A stretch of 64,000 nucleotides of DNA from Occallatibacter riparius (GTDB lineage Bacteria; Acidobacteriota; Terriglobia; Terriglobales; Acidobacteriaceae), in NCBI RefSeq assembly GCF_025264625.1, contig NZ_CP093313.1:2418001-2482000 (forward strand), in the 5' to 3' direction. The notes below the pieces were generated by a model. It had not been told where the DNA came from. It made no database searches and saw only the letters and a program-made list of their open reading frames with translations. Below, one piece after another: positions 17,253 through 27,867 of this stretch. Positions within the stretch are counted from its first letter, which is position 1. Every line of letters begins with the position of its first letter. The position numbers and the translations under genes are program-made.

Positions 17253-18530
17253 TCACCGGTACGAGTCGTCGCGGTGGATGACGAATTCGGGGTAGGCGGC
17301 GCCGCCGAGTTCGTGGAGGTCCATGCCTAGGCGCTCGCCGTCGGGGTCGACGTGGAACGGGAGCAGTCGGTTGGCGACCGCGAAGATTCCATAGACAAGC
17401 GGAAGGAAGAAGCCGAGCAGGGCGGCGATGCCGACCATCTGGGCGAGGAATTCTCCGTGTTGGGGGGCGAAGAGGCCGGCGGCGAAGAGTCCCCAGAGGC
17501 CGCTGGCACCATGGACCGCGATGGCTCCGGTGGGGTCGTCGATGGAGATGGCGAGTTCGAGGACTTCGACGAGCAGCGGCGTGATGATTCCCGCGATGAC
17601 GCCGGTGAAGAGGGCGGCGAGCGGCGATACGACGGCGGCGCAGGCGCTGGAGGTGACGAGGCCGGCGAGCCAGCCGTTGGCGCAGAGGCTGGCGTCGGGT
17701 TTGCCGAAGCGGTAGCGGGTGACGGTCAGCGTGGCGAGGGCGGCTCCCGAGGCGGCCAGAAGCGTGTTGAGGGCGGTGCCGATTAACGAGGGGGAGGCTG
17801 CCGGGGATTGCAGCCAGAGGAGCGATCCGGTTTCGTTGAGGGCGAGCCAGCCGACCGTGGCTACGAGACAGCCAAACAGGACATAGATGGTGTTATGAGC
17901 GGGCATGGCGGTCGCCAGGCCTTCGCGGGGGAACTTGCCTTTGCGGGGGCCGGTGATCCAGATGACGGCGAGGGCGGAGACGCCGCCGAGGACGTGGATG
18001 GCTCCGGCGCCGCCGGGGTCCAGGAAACCTGCGCCGAGGCCGAAGTTGATGCCGAGCTGGGCGAGCCAGCCGGACCAGATCCAGTGGGCGGCGAGGGGGA
18101 AGACGGCGACGGCCATGATGCCGCCGATGAGCCCGCCAGCGGAGAGGCGGAGGCGGTCAGAGCCCGCTCCCCAGGGGATGAGGCCGACCATTCCTGCGGC
18201 GAGGAGCTGGAAGAGCAGGCGGAGCTGATCGATGGGAGATGCGGAATGGGATCCGCCCAGGAGCCAGGGGCTGAGGCCGAGCCAGTTCCAGGGTTTGCCA
18301 GCGGCGGTGAAGACGGCCGAGTGCGTGGAGCCCGCAAAGATGGAGCCGATGGCGGCGAACCAGATGATGGCGGCGGCGAAGATGACGGTGGAACCGAGGA
18401 GAGCCTGAGCGGCGGAGCGGGAGCGGCCGAGGCCGGTGTTGACCAAGGCGAGTCCGGCGATGGCGAGGGGGGCCAGGAGGAGCAGGCCGAAGAGGAACGC
18501 GGAGGTGGTGTCGGGGAGCGGCTGGTTCAT
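17253..18530 (-). CDS. amt: Ammonium transporter
   Basis: A 425-residue Amt/MEP/Rh channel with about 11 membrane helices. The two pore histidines are in the expected settings: GGAGAIHVLGGVSAL and DDPTGAIAVHGASGLWG. AHNTIYVLFGCLVATVGW corresponds to the helix after the first His. There is a short C-terminal cytosolic tail (LGMDLHELGGAAYPEF), the segment that in other Amt proteins couples subunits and contacts GlnK/GlnB. No glnK is adjacent. Its ATG overlaps the stop of the small gene upstream (ATGA), implying translational coupling. Confidence 0.94.
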   Translation of the reverse strand: MNQPLPDTTSAFLFGLLLLAPLAIAGLALVNTGLGRSRSAAQALLGSTVIFAAAIIWFAAIGSIFAGSTHSAVFTAAGKPWNWLGLSPWLLGGSHSASPIDQLRLLFQLLAAGMVGLIPWGAGSDRLRLSAGGLIGGIMAVAVFPLAAHWIWSGWLAQLGINFGLGAGFLDPGGAGAIHVLGGVSALAVIWITGPRKGKFPREGLATAMPAHNTIYVLFGCLVATVGWLALNETGSLLWLQSPAASPSLIGTALNTLLAASGAALATLTVTRYRFGKPDASLCANGWLAGLVTSSACAAVVSPLAALFTGVIAGIITPLLVEVLELAISIDDPTGAIAVHGASGLWGLFAAGLFAPQHGEFLAQMVGIAALLGFFLPLVYGIFAVANRLLPFHVDPDGERLGMDLHELGGAAYPEFVIHRDDSYR

Positions 18531-18739
18531 ACGCTCTCTTTTCCTGAGTGTGGTCCCGTGTCTGGGCGGGAGTCGCGCTGGAGCATGGTGGCGCGGAGGG
18601 CGACGGCCAGGCCGAGGGCTTCGACGACGACTCCGCAGGCGACGAACAGCTCCCGGCGCGTGGGGTCGGGGAAGAGCACCAAGGCGGCGAGGACCAGGAA
18701 GAATCCTGCCGGCATGACGAGAACACCTGCTGCTTTCAT
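18527..18739 (-). CDS. Small two-helix membrane protein coupled to amt
   Basis: About 70 residues starting at the Met with AGGAGA upstream. Two hydrophobic stretches (AAGVLVMPAGFFLVLAALVL and ELFVACGVVVEALGLAVAL) suggest two membrane helices, followed by a polar tail. Its last bases overlap the amt start by four, so the two are coupled. I do not recognise a family. It could be an accessory subunit of the transporter; this is inferred only from the coupling. Confidence 0.65.
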   Translation of the reverse strand: MKAAGVLVMPAGFFLVLAALVLFPDPTRRELFVACGVVVEALGLAVALRATMLQRDSRPDTGPHSGKESV

Positions 18740-18933
18740 GGGCCTTTGGTCTCCTGCGCTTTGGCTGGTGAGCCCGGGAGAGGAGTGCTGTGCCGGGCGG
18801 CGCCGCATGGGTTCCGCGAGGGTGTTGGTGGTGGCGGGGGCGAAATGAACCGGTGTTGATGGAATTTTAATGCAGAGCCTATTAGGATCGGCTGAGTTTG
18901 TGCGGATTTTATTGATTTCAGGAGCTTTCAGTG

Positions 18934-19302
18934 ATGAATGGAGTGCGGGAGGTGCTGGATCGTCTGGTGGCGAATCCGGTGGGGGCCCTGGTGGTGCTTT
19001 CGATTGCGGCGCTGCTGGAGGCTTGGGGGGACTCGTGGTTTCAGACCGGGTTCTACCGGTCGTCGGGAGGGGGGAGGGCGGTGGCCCTCGTCGCCGGCAC
19101 CGTGGTGCTGGCGCTGTATGGGTCGGTGGTGAATGTGCCGCGGTGGGATTTCGGTAAGTTGCTTGGAATGTATGTGGTGCTGTTCTTTCTGGCGGCCCAG
19201 GTGCTGGCGCGGGTGCGGTTTGGGCAGTCGCCGACGCTGCCGGTGTGGTGCGGGGGCGGGCTGATTGTGGCGGGCGGGCTGGTGATTGCTGTGTGGAGAT
19301 AA
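18934..19302 (+). CDS. Four-helix membrane protein, YnfA-like layout
   Basis: A 122-residue protein with four membrane helices. The arrangement (an early Glu in ALLEAWGDSW, then a GTVVLALYGSVVNV helix, then KLLGMYVVLFFLAAQVLARV) resembles the small YnfA/UPF0060 family of the drug/metabolite transporter superfamily, but the match is distant and not certain. A GTG at 18931 and the ATG at 18934 can both use the GGAG at 18921. Function unknown. Confidence 0.7.
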   Translation: MNGVREVLDRLVANPVGALVVLSIAALLEAWGDSWFQTGFYRSSGGGRAVALVAGTVVLALYGSVVNVPRWDFGKLLGMYVVLFFLAAQVLARVRFGQSPTLPVWCGGGLIVAGGLVIAVWR

Positions 19303-19337
19303 AAGCAGGGAGTAGGGAGTAGGGAATAGGGAGTAGA
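19303..19337 (+). repeat. Period-7 repeat directly after a stop codon
   Basis: AAAAGC followed by AGGGAGT, AGGGAGT, AGGGAAT, AGGGAGT units, beginning at the base after the stop of the preceding gene, on its sense strand. Confidence 0.7.
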
Positions 19338-19440
19338 AGGCAGCTGATTTTGGGCAGGGATATCCTGTGCGGCCTTTGAGCGTGGGGTGAAGCGGCAGGG
19401 GGGTGGGTGGGTCAGGGGGCTCCTTTTTAGAGACGGTGGG

Positions 19441-19475
19441 AGTTGCAGAGTTGCAAGGTTACAGAGTTACAGAGT
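19441..19475 (+). repeat. Period-8 repeat supplying a stop codon
   Basis: Units of the ACAGAGTT type (GCAAGGTT, ACAGAGTT, ACAGAGTG). The stop codon of the minus-strand gene at 19467 lies inside this repeat. Confidence 0.6.
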
Positions 19476-20144
19476 GCGCGAGGCAGCTATGGCTGCAGCT
19501 TGTCCCGTTGTGGTGAGGGGGGAGGGGGGTGCCTTCTTCCAGGGAGCTAAGGGGGGCTCAGGGATGGTCTTGCCCGATAGGATCTGTTCGAGCATGGCCT
19601 GGACGTAGTTTGCGTCGTCCTTTGAAGCCTTTGCAGGCGGCTGCCGGAGGGTCGCGGCTGGGGGGAGGGGGGTAGGTGCAGGGGTTGCGGAGTTACAGGG
19701 TGACAGAGTTACAGAGTGGGTTGGCGAGGGAGCCGGTTTGGGTTCGAGGTCTCCCACATCTCCGGACGGTGAGGCTGTCCGGAGATATGGGGCACCCGCG
19801 GTCTGTGCGGGAAGAGGGAGGGGGGAGGGGGTGGCGGCTGCCGGTTGGGTTTGGTGGGGTTTGGATTGCTGATGGGCGGAGCGGCGGGAGCCTACGGCGA
19901 TCTGGGTGGCGTAGAGGAGCTTGGCGGCCTCGGCGGTGGTGAAGATTTCGAGGACCAGGCCGTGGGTGACGCAGGCGAGGAAGGCGTCGATGGTGGCGGG
20001 GGTGAGGAAGGGCATGGCGCGGCGGTAGGCGCGGTTGACGTGGGCGAGGGATTCAGGACTGTGATCGTGGCGTGCGTCGTCTTCGGCGCAGGCTTTGTTG
20101 TAGGCGTCGAGACAGTGCTGTACGGCTTGTTCTGGAGCGGTCAT
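19467..20144 (-). CDS. Hypothetical protein with a repeat-derived linker
   Basis: A 225-residue protein with AAAAGGAAA upstream of its ATG. The first ~90 residues are helical and look like a real domain (AYRRAMPFLTPATIDAFLAC, then TAEAAKLLYATQIAVGSR). Residues from about 95 on are low-complexity Pro/Ala/Ser sequence. That linker is built partly from intergenic-type repeats read in frame: about residues 116-132 are encoded by a variable-stem hairpin (19751-19797) and about 142-154 by a period-8 array (19683-19720). A second conserved patch (DDANYVQAMLEQILSGKTIP) lies near the C-terminus. I do not recognise a family; similar short proteins with an N-terminal helical domain occur in Acidobacteriota. 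Confidence 0.7.
   Translation of the reverse strand: MTAPEQAVQHCLDAYNKACAEDDARHDHSPESLAHVNRAYRRAMPFLTPATIDAFLACVTHGLVLEIFTTAEAAKLLYATQIAVGSRRSAHQQSKPHQTQPAAATPSPLPLPAQTAGAPYLRTASPSGDVGDLEPKPAPSPTHSVTLSPCNSATPAPTPLPPAATLRQPPAKASKDDANYVQAMLEQILSGKTIPEPPLAPWKKAPPSPLTTTGQAAAIAASRTL
19683..19720 (+). repeat. Period-8 repeat inside a coding sequence
   Basis: GTTGCGGA, GTTACAGG, GTGACAGA, GTTACAGA units, translated on the minus strand as part of the linker of the gene at 19467-20144. Confidence 0.65.
19751..19797. repeat. Variable-stem hairpin element inside a coding sequence
   Basis: ATCTCCGGAC (19758-19767) pairs with GTCCGGAGAT (19777-19786), flanked by CTCCCAC on the left and ATGGGGCACC on the right. 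The flanks match the copies at 14344, 20277 and 37501, but the stem is unrelated in sequence. Confidence 0.7.
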
Positions 20145-20212
20145 GATTGTTTCCTTTTGTGTTTTGTCGGTTGAGGTTTCTCACCGGGCGGTGAGGTTGG
20201 TGCGGCAGTGGG

Positions 20213-20257
20213 AATCCCTCCCCGGTCCCCAAAAGCGAGGGACCGGGGGGCACCCGG
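20213..20257. repeat. Hairpin with GGGGCAC flank
   Basis: CCCCGGTCCC (20220-20229) pairs with GGGACCGGGG (20239-20248) around CAAAAGCGA; GGGGCACCCGG overlaps the right arm. Fits the variable-stem family although the left flank is diverged. Confidence 0.5.
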
Positions 20258-20276
20258 CTGGGTGGGTTTTGTGGTT

Positions 20277-20318
20277 TCCCACCCTGTCGCCAGCAAAAAG
20301 GCGACAGGATGGGGCACG
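20277..20318. repeat. Variable-stem hairpin element, copy 2
   Basis: CCTGTCGCC (20283-20291) pairs with GGCGACAGG (20300-20308), loop AGCAAAAA, followed by ATGGGGCACGG and preceded by TTTCCCA. Confidence 0.7.
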
Positions 20319-20375
20319 GTTGGCTGGTGGTGAGTGAAGTTCCCGGTGTCCGGATTGGGTTTCGGGCAAAGAAAA

Positions 20376-20410
20376 GCCCGCCGGTTTGGCGCCGGCGGGC
20401 GTTGTTTTTT
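20376..20410 (-). terminator. Rho-independent terminator, bidirectional
   Basis: GCCCGCCGG pairs with CCGGCGGGC (20376-20384 with 20392-20400). On the plus strand GTTGTTTTTT follows; on the minus strand CTTTTCTTT follows. It most likely ends the minus-strand gene at 20599-20958. Confidence 0.85.
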
Positions 20411-20533
20411 CTGGTTAATTTAAGTGTGGCATATTTCGCATATAAATCGGCAATTATTTGCGACTTGTATATGGCTGATTCTTTTACCGCTTACAAACTA
20501 TTTTTCAAAAAGGGGCTTGACAAGATTTCCACA

Positions 20534-20582
20534 GGCACCTGCGGTGCGGCCAACTGCGGCACCTGCGGCTTCGCCGCCATTC
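20534..20582. repeat. GGCACCTGCGGTGCGGCC repeat
   Basis: GGCACCTGCGGTGCGGCC followed by ACTGCGGCACCTGCGG and a TTCGCCGCCATTCG tail; the same string occurs at 37176-37249 and, shorter, at 37323-37356. Confidence 0.65.
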
Positions 20583-20598
20583 GCGGCTGGGATGGGGA

Positions 20599-20958
20599 TC
20601 AGACATCGGCCTCATGGCCCTCGCCGGTTTCAGTTAGTCTCTCGCGAATTAAGGTGACGACTCTGCGGATCTGTACCATGGCTGCATCATCTGGCGTACG
20701 GCCGTAATGATTCCAGCGCCTTTGTTCAAAAAAGAGATGAGCCCGTAACAGAACCAGGCTGCTATCGGCGGGAATGCTCGCTAAGTCTCTAATCTCAAGT
20801 TTGAAAGGGTCCTTCTCCGTCCTATCAAATGTCAGAGCGAACCTTCCAATGGTTTGCCACGGAGGCGTCTCATCCCGACCGGACCATGGGGCTGACACAT
20901 CAGGCACATCAGACAGGGCGAGATCTTTCGTCGAGATAACTGGCGGGAATTTAGACAT
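20599..20958 (-). CDS. Small hypothetical protein
   Basis: 119 residues, with TAGGAGACAA directly before the ATG, so translation is likely. The sequence looks soluble. A charged middle (GRFALTFDRTEKDPFKLEIRD would be its core strand pair) is followed by a helix containing SLVLLRAHLFFEQRRWNHYGR and a C-terminal helix with MVQIRRVVTLIRERL. No signal peptide or membrane segment. Family not recognised. It sits in a gene-poor, repeat-rich stretch with atypical AT-rich DNA downstream, which may hint at acquisition. Confidence 0.65.
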   Translation of the reverse strand: MSKFPPVISTKDLALSDVPDVSAPWSGRDETPPWQTIGRFALTFDRTEKDPFKLEIRDLASIPADSSLVLLRAHLFFEQRRWNHYGRTPDDAAMVQIRRVVTLIRERLTETGEGHEADV

Positions 20959-21555
20959 TTGTCTCCTATTCGGCTATGCCGCCTTCAAATTCGCAAGGAC
21001 AAAGTTGTGGGGGAGCAAAAGCGGATTCCTCCACTCCGTTCAGCAATGCCAAATTCTTGGGGAGGGGGCAGAAGGCAACTGCGGGTCCCTCGGTCCGCTG
21101 AAGAAGACTCGCGGACTCTCGGGATGACACCTCAATGGGGGGGGACGTCACCTCCCAACGGTGGGTGGAACGGGGCAAGTGATTTGAGGGGAACGAGGGT
21201 TGACGGGGTTGTGGCGGATCGTGGTACGGTGAGGCTGGATGTACCAGTCTCTGAGACATTTGGGCTCGGGGATGCGATGGTGTTCATCCCCGATTCAGGT
21301 TTATCACAACCTGTTTTGTTTTCAAGGGCTTAGCTGGGCCACTTCCCTGAAAAAAATTTGCGCATAGCGACTTTTCGTGCCGCCAAGGCACGGGTGTCGG
21401 CTGCTATATTTGTTTTTCGGAGTCAGATGCTCCAAATAGCTCTTCTGACTCTAGATCAAGCTTGCAGTTCAGGTATGTGACGGCGCGCACAGCCGGTTCA
21501 TGCCTCACTACACAGCCCACCCCAAAAACCAGCGCAGCAGAGTAGGAACGTATTC
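20959..21555. other. Intergenic region upstream of the respiratory cluster
   Basis: No convincing gene. It contains diverged palindromic fragments (about 21035-21130), a 9-bp hairpin TCGGGGATG/CATCCCCGA (21266-21293), a CGTGCC/GGCACG hairpin (about 21377-21393) and an 8-base inverted repeat GAGTCAGA/TCTGACTC (21420-21451) about 105 bases before actA. The actA promoter must lie here; TATATT near 21406 is a possible -10 but I cannot pair it with a good -35. Confidence 0.5.
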
Positions 21556-22424
21556 ATGGCGCAGATATTTGACCGCAGCTCCAATGCTTTGGCTCGCATG
21601 AGCCTTGTGTTGTCGGGGCTGATCATCATTGCCCTGGGAGTAACGCTTGATCAGTTGCAGCGTTCTCCGTGGGTGACCCGGCAGGGGCAGCGACCGGACC
21701 AGCCGGTTCCGTTCAGCCATAAGCACCACGTGCAGGGACTGGGATTGCAGTGCCAGTACTGTCACACGACGGTGGAGAAGTCGAGCTACGCGGGGATTCC
21801 GCCGACCAAGACTTGCATTAACTGTCATGCGCAGATCTGGACGAATGCGCAACTGCTGGAGCCGGTGCGGCATAGCTGGGCGACGGGCGAGTCGATCAAG
21901 TGGACCAAGGTTCACGATCTGCCGGATTTTGCATACTTCAATCACTCCATTCACGTGAACAAGGGCATTGGGTGCGCGAGCTGCCATGGCCGCGTGGACC
22001 AGATGCCGCTGATGTATATGCAGAACACGCTGCAGATGGAGTGGTGCCTGGACTGCCATCGCAATCCCGCGAAGAATCTGCGGCCGACGAGCCAGATCTA
22101 CAACATGGCCTGGGAAGCTCCGAATGAGGACCGGCCGGTGTGGTGCTCGGTGAATGACAAGGCCGATGTGCCGACGGCGCAGCAGGTGGATTGCGTGACG
22201 AAGGATCCGACGGGCGCTGGTCCGCAGATGGCCGCGTTGCAGGCGGGTCCGCCATACAGCTCGCCCGAGGCGAAGGCGCCGACGGGAGATGTGAAGAGCT
22301 CGATGGTTCCGGTGCCGGCGAATTATCAGAAGTTCACGAGCCAGGATCAGCTGGGGCATTTCCTGCTGCAGCACTACAAGATCCGCACTCCGCAAGAGCT
22401 GACCAGCTGCGAGGTTTGCCACCG

Positions 22425-22428
<4 letters not shown>
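21556..22428 (+). CDS. actA: Alternative complex III subunit ActA (pentaheme cytochrome c)
   Basis: First gene of the quinol:electron-acceptor oxidoreductase cluster. A 290-residue protein with an N-terminal membrane anchor (residues about 14-33) and five CXXCH heme sites at 66-70, 87-91, 140-144, 164-168 and 285-289, the number known for ActA in the solved complexes. Extra histidines (SHKHHV, NHSIHV) can be axial ligands. It faces the periplasm and relays electrons within ACIII. AGTAGGAAC precedes the ATG. The stop overlaps the actB start (ATGA). Confidence 0.95.
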
Positions 22429-25739
<3,311 letters not shown>

Positions 25740-25744
25740 TGGTC

Positions 25745-25840
25745 AGAGGGACAAAGCTACAGAGTGGCAAAGTTGCAGAGTGACAAAGTGGCAGAGTTCC
25801 GAGGGAAAAGGCATTAGGCATTAGGGAGTAGGCATTAGGC
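25745..25840 (+). repeat. Composite period-8 then period-7 array between actB and actC
   Basis: Begins 6 bases after the actB stop. Units AGAGGGAC, AAAGCTAC, AGAGTGGC, AAAGTTGC, AGAGTGAC, AAAGTGGC (period 8) give way near 25806 to GGCATTA, GGCATTA, GGGAGTA, GGCATTA (period 7). Confidence 0.75.
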
Positions 25841-25891
25841 CCGGATGCTTGGACAACGAGCACTGATAACTGAAAACAGAGAACCGCACTG

Positions 25892-27322
25892 ATGGCAACG
25901 AGTGATCTGAAACCAAACAATCCCGAGTACGCGAAGTGGGTTGATCCTGCTACCGGGGAATTCCGTGTACTTGAGCCGGGGCAGACGTTCAAGTCTGTCA
26001 CGAACAAGATCACGCGGATTGTTCTTACGCCGCATACGCCGCTGGGCTGGTTTGCGATGTTCGGCATCTTCGGCGCGATCGCGATGTTGCTGCTGACCGC
26101 GGTGACGTGGCTGTTCCTGAAGGGCGTGGGAATCTGGGCGATCACGCAGCCGGTGGCGTGGGGCTTCGCGATCATCAACTTCGTGTGGTGGATCGGTATC
26201 GGCCACGCAGGGACGCTGATCTCGGCGATTCTGCTGCTGTTCAAGCAGGGGTGGCGCAACTCGATCAACCGCTTCGCGGAAGCGATGACGATTTTCGCGG
26301 TGGTCTGCGCGGGCATGTTCCCGCTGATCCACGTGGGCCGTCCGTGGTTGGGTTACTGGCTGTTCCCGTATCCGAGCACGATGACGGTGTGGCCGCAGTT
26401 CCGGTCGCCGCTGCTGTGGGACGTGTTCGCGGTATCGACGTACGCGACGATCTCGGTGGTGTTCTGGTACATCGGCATGGTTCCCGATTTTGGAACGATG
26501 CGCGACCGGGCGAAGACACGCTTCGCGCAGTACGTATACGGGATTATCTCTCTGGGCTGGCGCGGATCGATTCGGCACTGGGTGCGGTATGAGACGGCAT
26601 CGCTGCTGCTGGCAGGTCTGGCTACGCCGCTCGTGCTTTCGGTGCACACGGTCATCAGCTTCGACTTCGCGGTGGCGGTTCTGCCGGGCTGGCATACGAC
26701 GATCTTCCCGCCATACTTTGTGGCCGGCGCTATCTACTCGGGCTTCGCGATGGTGCTGACGCTGGCGATTCCGCTGCGCAAGTTCTATGGGCTCGAGGGC
26801 CTGGTGACGGAGCGGCACATCGACAACATGGGCAAGGTCATGCTGGCGACGGGCTTCATTGTGGCCTACGGCTACGGCATGGAAGCGTTCATGGCGTGGT
26901 ACTCGGCATCGCACTGGGAGTGGTTCATGTTCTGGAACCGCGTCTTCGGTCCGATGGGCTGGTCGTACGCACTGCTGATCCTGTTCAACCTGCTGATTCC
27001 GCTGACGACGCTGTGGTCGCGCAAGCTGCGGACGAACATCAGCTTCATGTTCTTCATCTCGATCGTGGTGAACACGGGCATGTGGTTTGAGCGCTTCGTG
27101 ATTGTTGTGACGAGCTTGTACCGCGACTTCCTGCCGTCTTCGTGGGGCACGTATCGCGCGACGAAGTGGGATTACATGACGTACATCGGAACGCTGGGGC
27201 TGTTCACGACGCTGTTCCTGTTGTTCGTGCGGTTCCTGCCCATGATCCCGATGAACGAAATCAAGATGATGCTGCCGGGCGCGAAGATCAAGCCCAAGGT
27301 AGCAGCCGAGAGTGGAGATTAA
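25892..27322 (+). CDS. actC: Alternative complex III subunit ActC (NrfD-like, quinol site)
   Basis: A 476-residue membrane protein of the NrfD/PsrC family with about ten helices. It is one of the two large membrane subunits of ACIII and is the one thought to hold the quinol-binding site and a proton path. Recognisable segments: [39 protein letters not shown], a [20 protein letters not shown] helix and [13 protein letters not shown] near the end. It is separated from actB by 152 bases filled largely with tandem repeats, but it is in the same direction and in the standard gene order. Confidence 0.95.
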   Translation: MATSDLKPNNPEYAKWVDPATGEFRVLEPGQTFKSVTNKITRIVLTPHTPLGWFAMFGIFGAIAMLLLTAVTWLFLKGVGIWAITQPVAWGFAIINFVWWIGIGHAGTLISAILLLFKQGWRNSINRFAEAMTIFAVVCAGMFPLIHVGRPWLGYWLFPYPSTMTVWPQFRSPLLWDVFAVSTYATISVVFWYIGMVPDFGTMRDRAKTRFAQYVYGIISLGWRGSIRHWVRYETASLLLAGLATPLVLSVHTVISFDFAVAVLPGWHTTIFPPYFVAGAIYSGFAMVLTLAIPLRKFYGLEGLVTERHIDNMGKVMLATGFIVAYGYGMEAFMAWYSASHWEWFMFWNRVFGPMGWSYALLILFNLLIPLTTLWSRKLRTNISFMFFISIVVNTGMWFERFVIVVTSLYRDFLPSSWGTYRATKWDYMTYIGTLGLFTTLFLLFVRFLPMIPMNEIKMMLPGAKIKPKVAAESGD

Positions 27323-27324
27323 GC

Positions 27325-27867
27325 ATGCCTCCTCGTGAAGGGACGTACGGCCTGCTGGCCGAATTCGACAATCCGAGCGACCTGGTGAGGGCGACGCAAA
27401 AGGCGCGGCACGACGGGTGGCGACGGATGGACTGCTATACGCCTTATCCAGTGGAAGAGGCGGCGGACGCAATCGGGTTTCACAGGAACAAGGTTCCGCT
27501 CGTGACGCTGATCGGCGGCCTGATGGGCCTTACGGCGATGTTCCTGCTGGAAGTGTGGATCAATACGCTGGCGTATCCGTTGAACATCGCGGGCCGTCCG
27601 CTGTACTCGTGGCCGGCGTTTGTTGTGCCGGCGTATGAGTGGACGATTTTGTGGGCGGGCTTGTCTGCTGCGTTTGGAATGCTGGCGCTGAATGGACTGC
27701 CGTCGCTCTATCACCCGGTGTTCAATGCGCCGAACTTCCGCAATGGCGCGAGCGACGACAAGTTTTTCCTGTGCCTGGAAGCGCTAGATCCGAAGTTCGA
27801 CCTGCTGGAAACGAAGAAGTACCTGGAAGGGATGCAGCCGCTTTCGGTTGTGGAGGTGGAGTACTAA
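27325..27867 (+). CDS. actD: Alternative complex III subunit ActD (DUF3341)
   Basis: 180 residues, starting two bases after the actC stop. DUF3341 pattern: GLLAEFDNPSDLVRATQKAR with a soluble N-terminal domain, MDCYTPYPVEE, then two membrane helices (VTLIGGLMGLTAMFLLEVW and TILWAGLSAAFGMLALNG), and HPVFNAPNF. In solved ACIII structures ActD is a peripheral membrane-anchored subunit with no cofactor. The stop TAA overlaps the next ATG (TAATG), indicating coupling with actE. Confidence 0.93.
   Translation: MPPREGTYGLLAEFDNPSDLVRATQKARHDGWRRMDCYTPYPVEEAADAIGFHRNKVPLVTLIGGLMGLTAMFLLEVWINTLAYPLNIAGRPLYSWPAFVVPAYEWTILWAGLSAAFGMLALNGLPSLYHPVFNAPNFRNGASDDKFFLCLEALDPKFDLLETKKYLEGMQPLSVVEVEY

Larger units (their letters stand above)
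20145..20598. other. Intergenic gap with hairpins, a terminator and an AT-rich block
   Basis: Between two minus-strand genes. It holds two GGGGCAC-flanked hairpins (20213-20257 and 20277-20318), a strong bidirectional terminator (20376-20410), a conspicuously AT-rich block (about 20405-20530) that probably contains the promoter of the gene at 19467-20144, and a GGCACCTGCGGTGCGGCC repeat (20534-20582). I see no convincing gene. Confidence 0.6.

Noticed and set aside
20309..20707. 132-codon plus-strand frame
   Set aside because: Runs through a hairpin element, a terminator, the AT-rich block and a repeat; no domain and no ribosome-binding site.
25745..25840. CRISPR-like array
   Set aside because: Units are 7 or 8 bases in direct tandem with no spacers and no cas genes nearby.
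25835..27472. Long minus-strand open frame opposite actC
   Set aside because: Translates to Arg/His/Gln-rich sequence typical of shadow frames; actC on the plus strand is clear.
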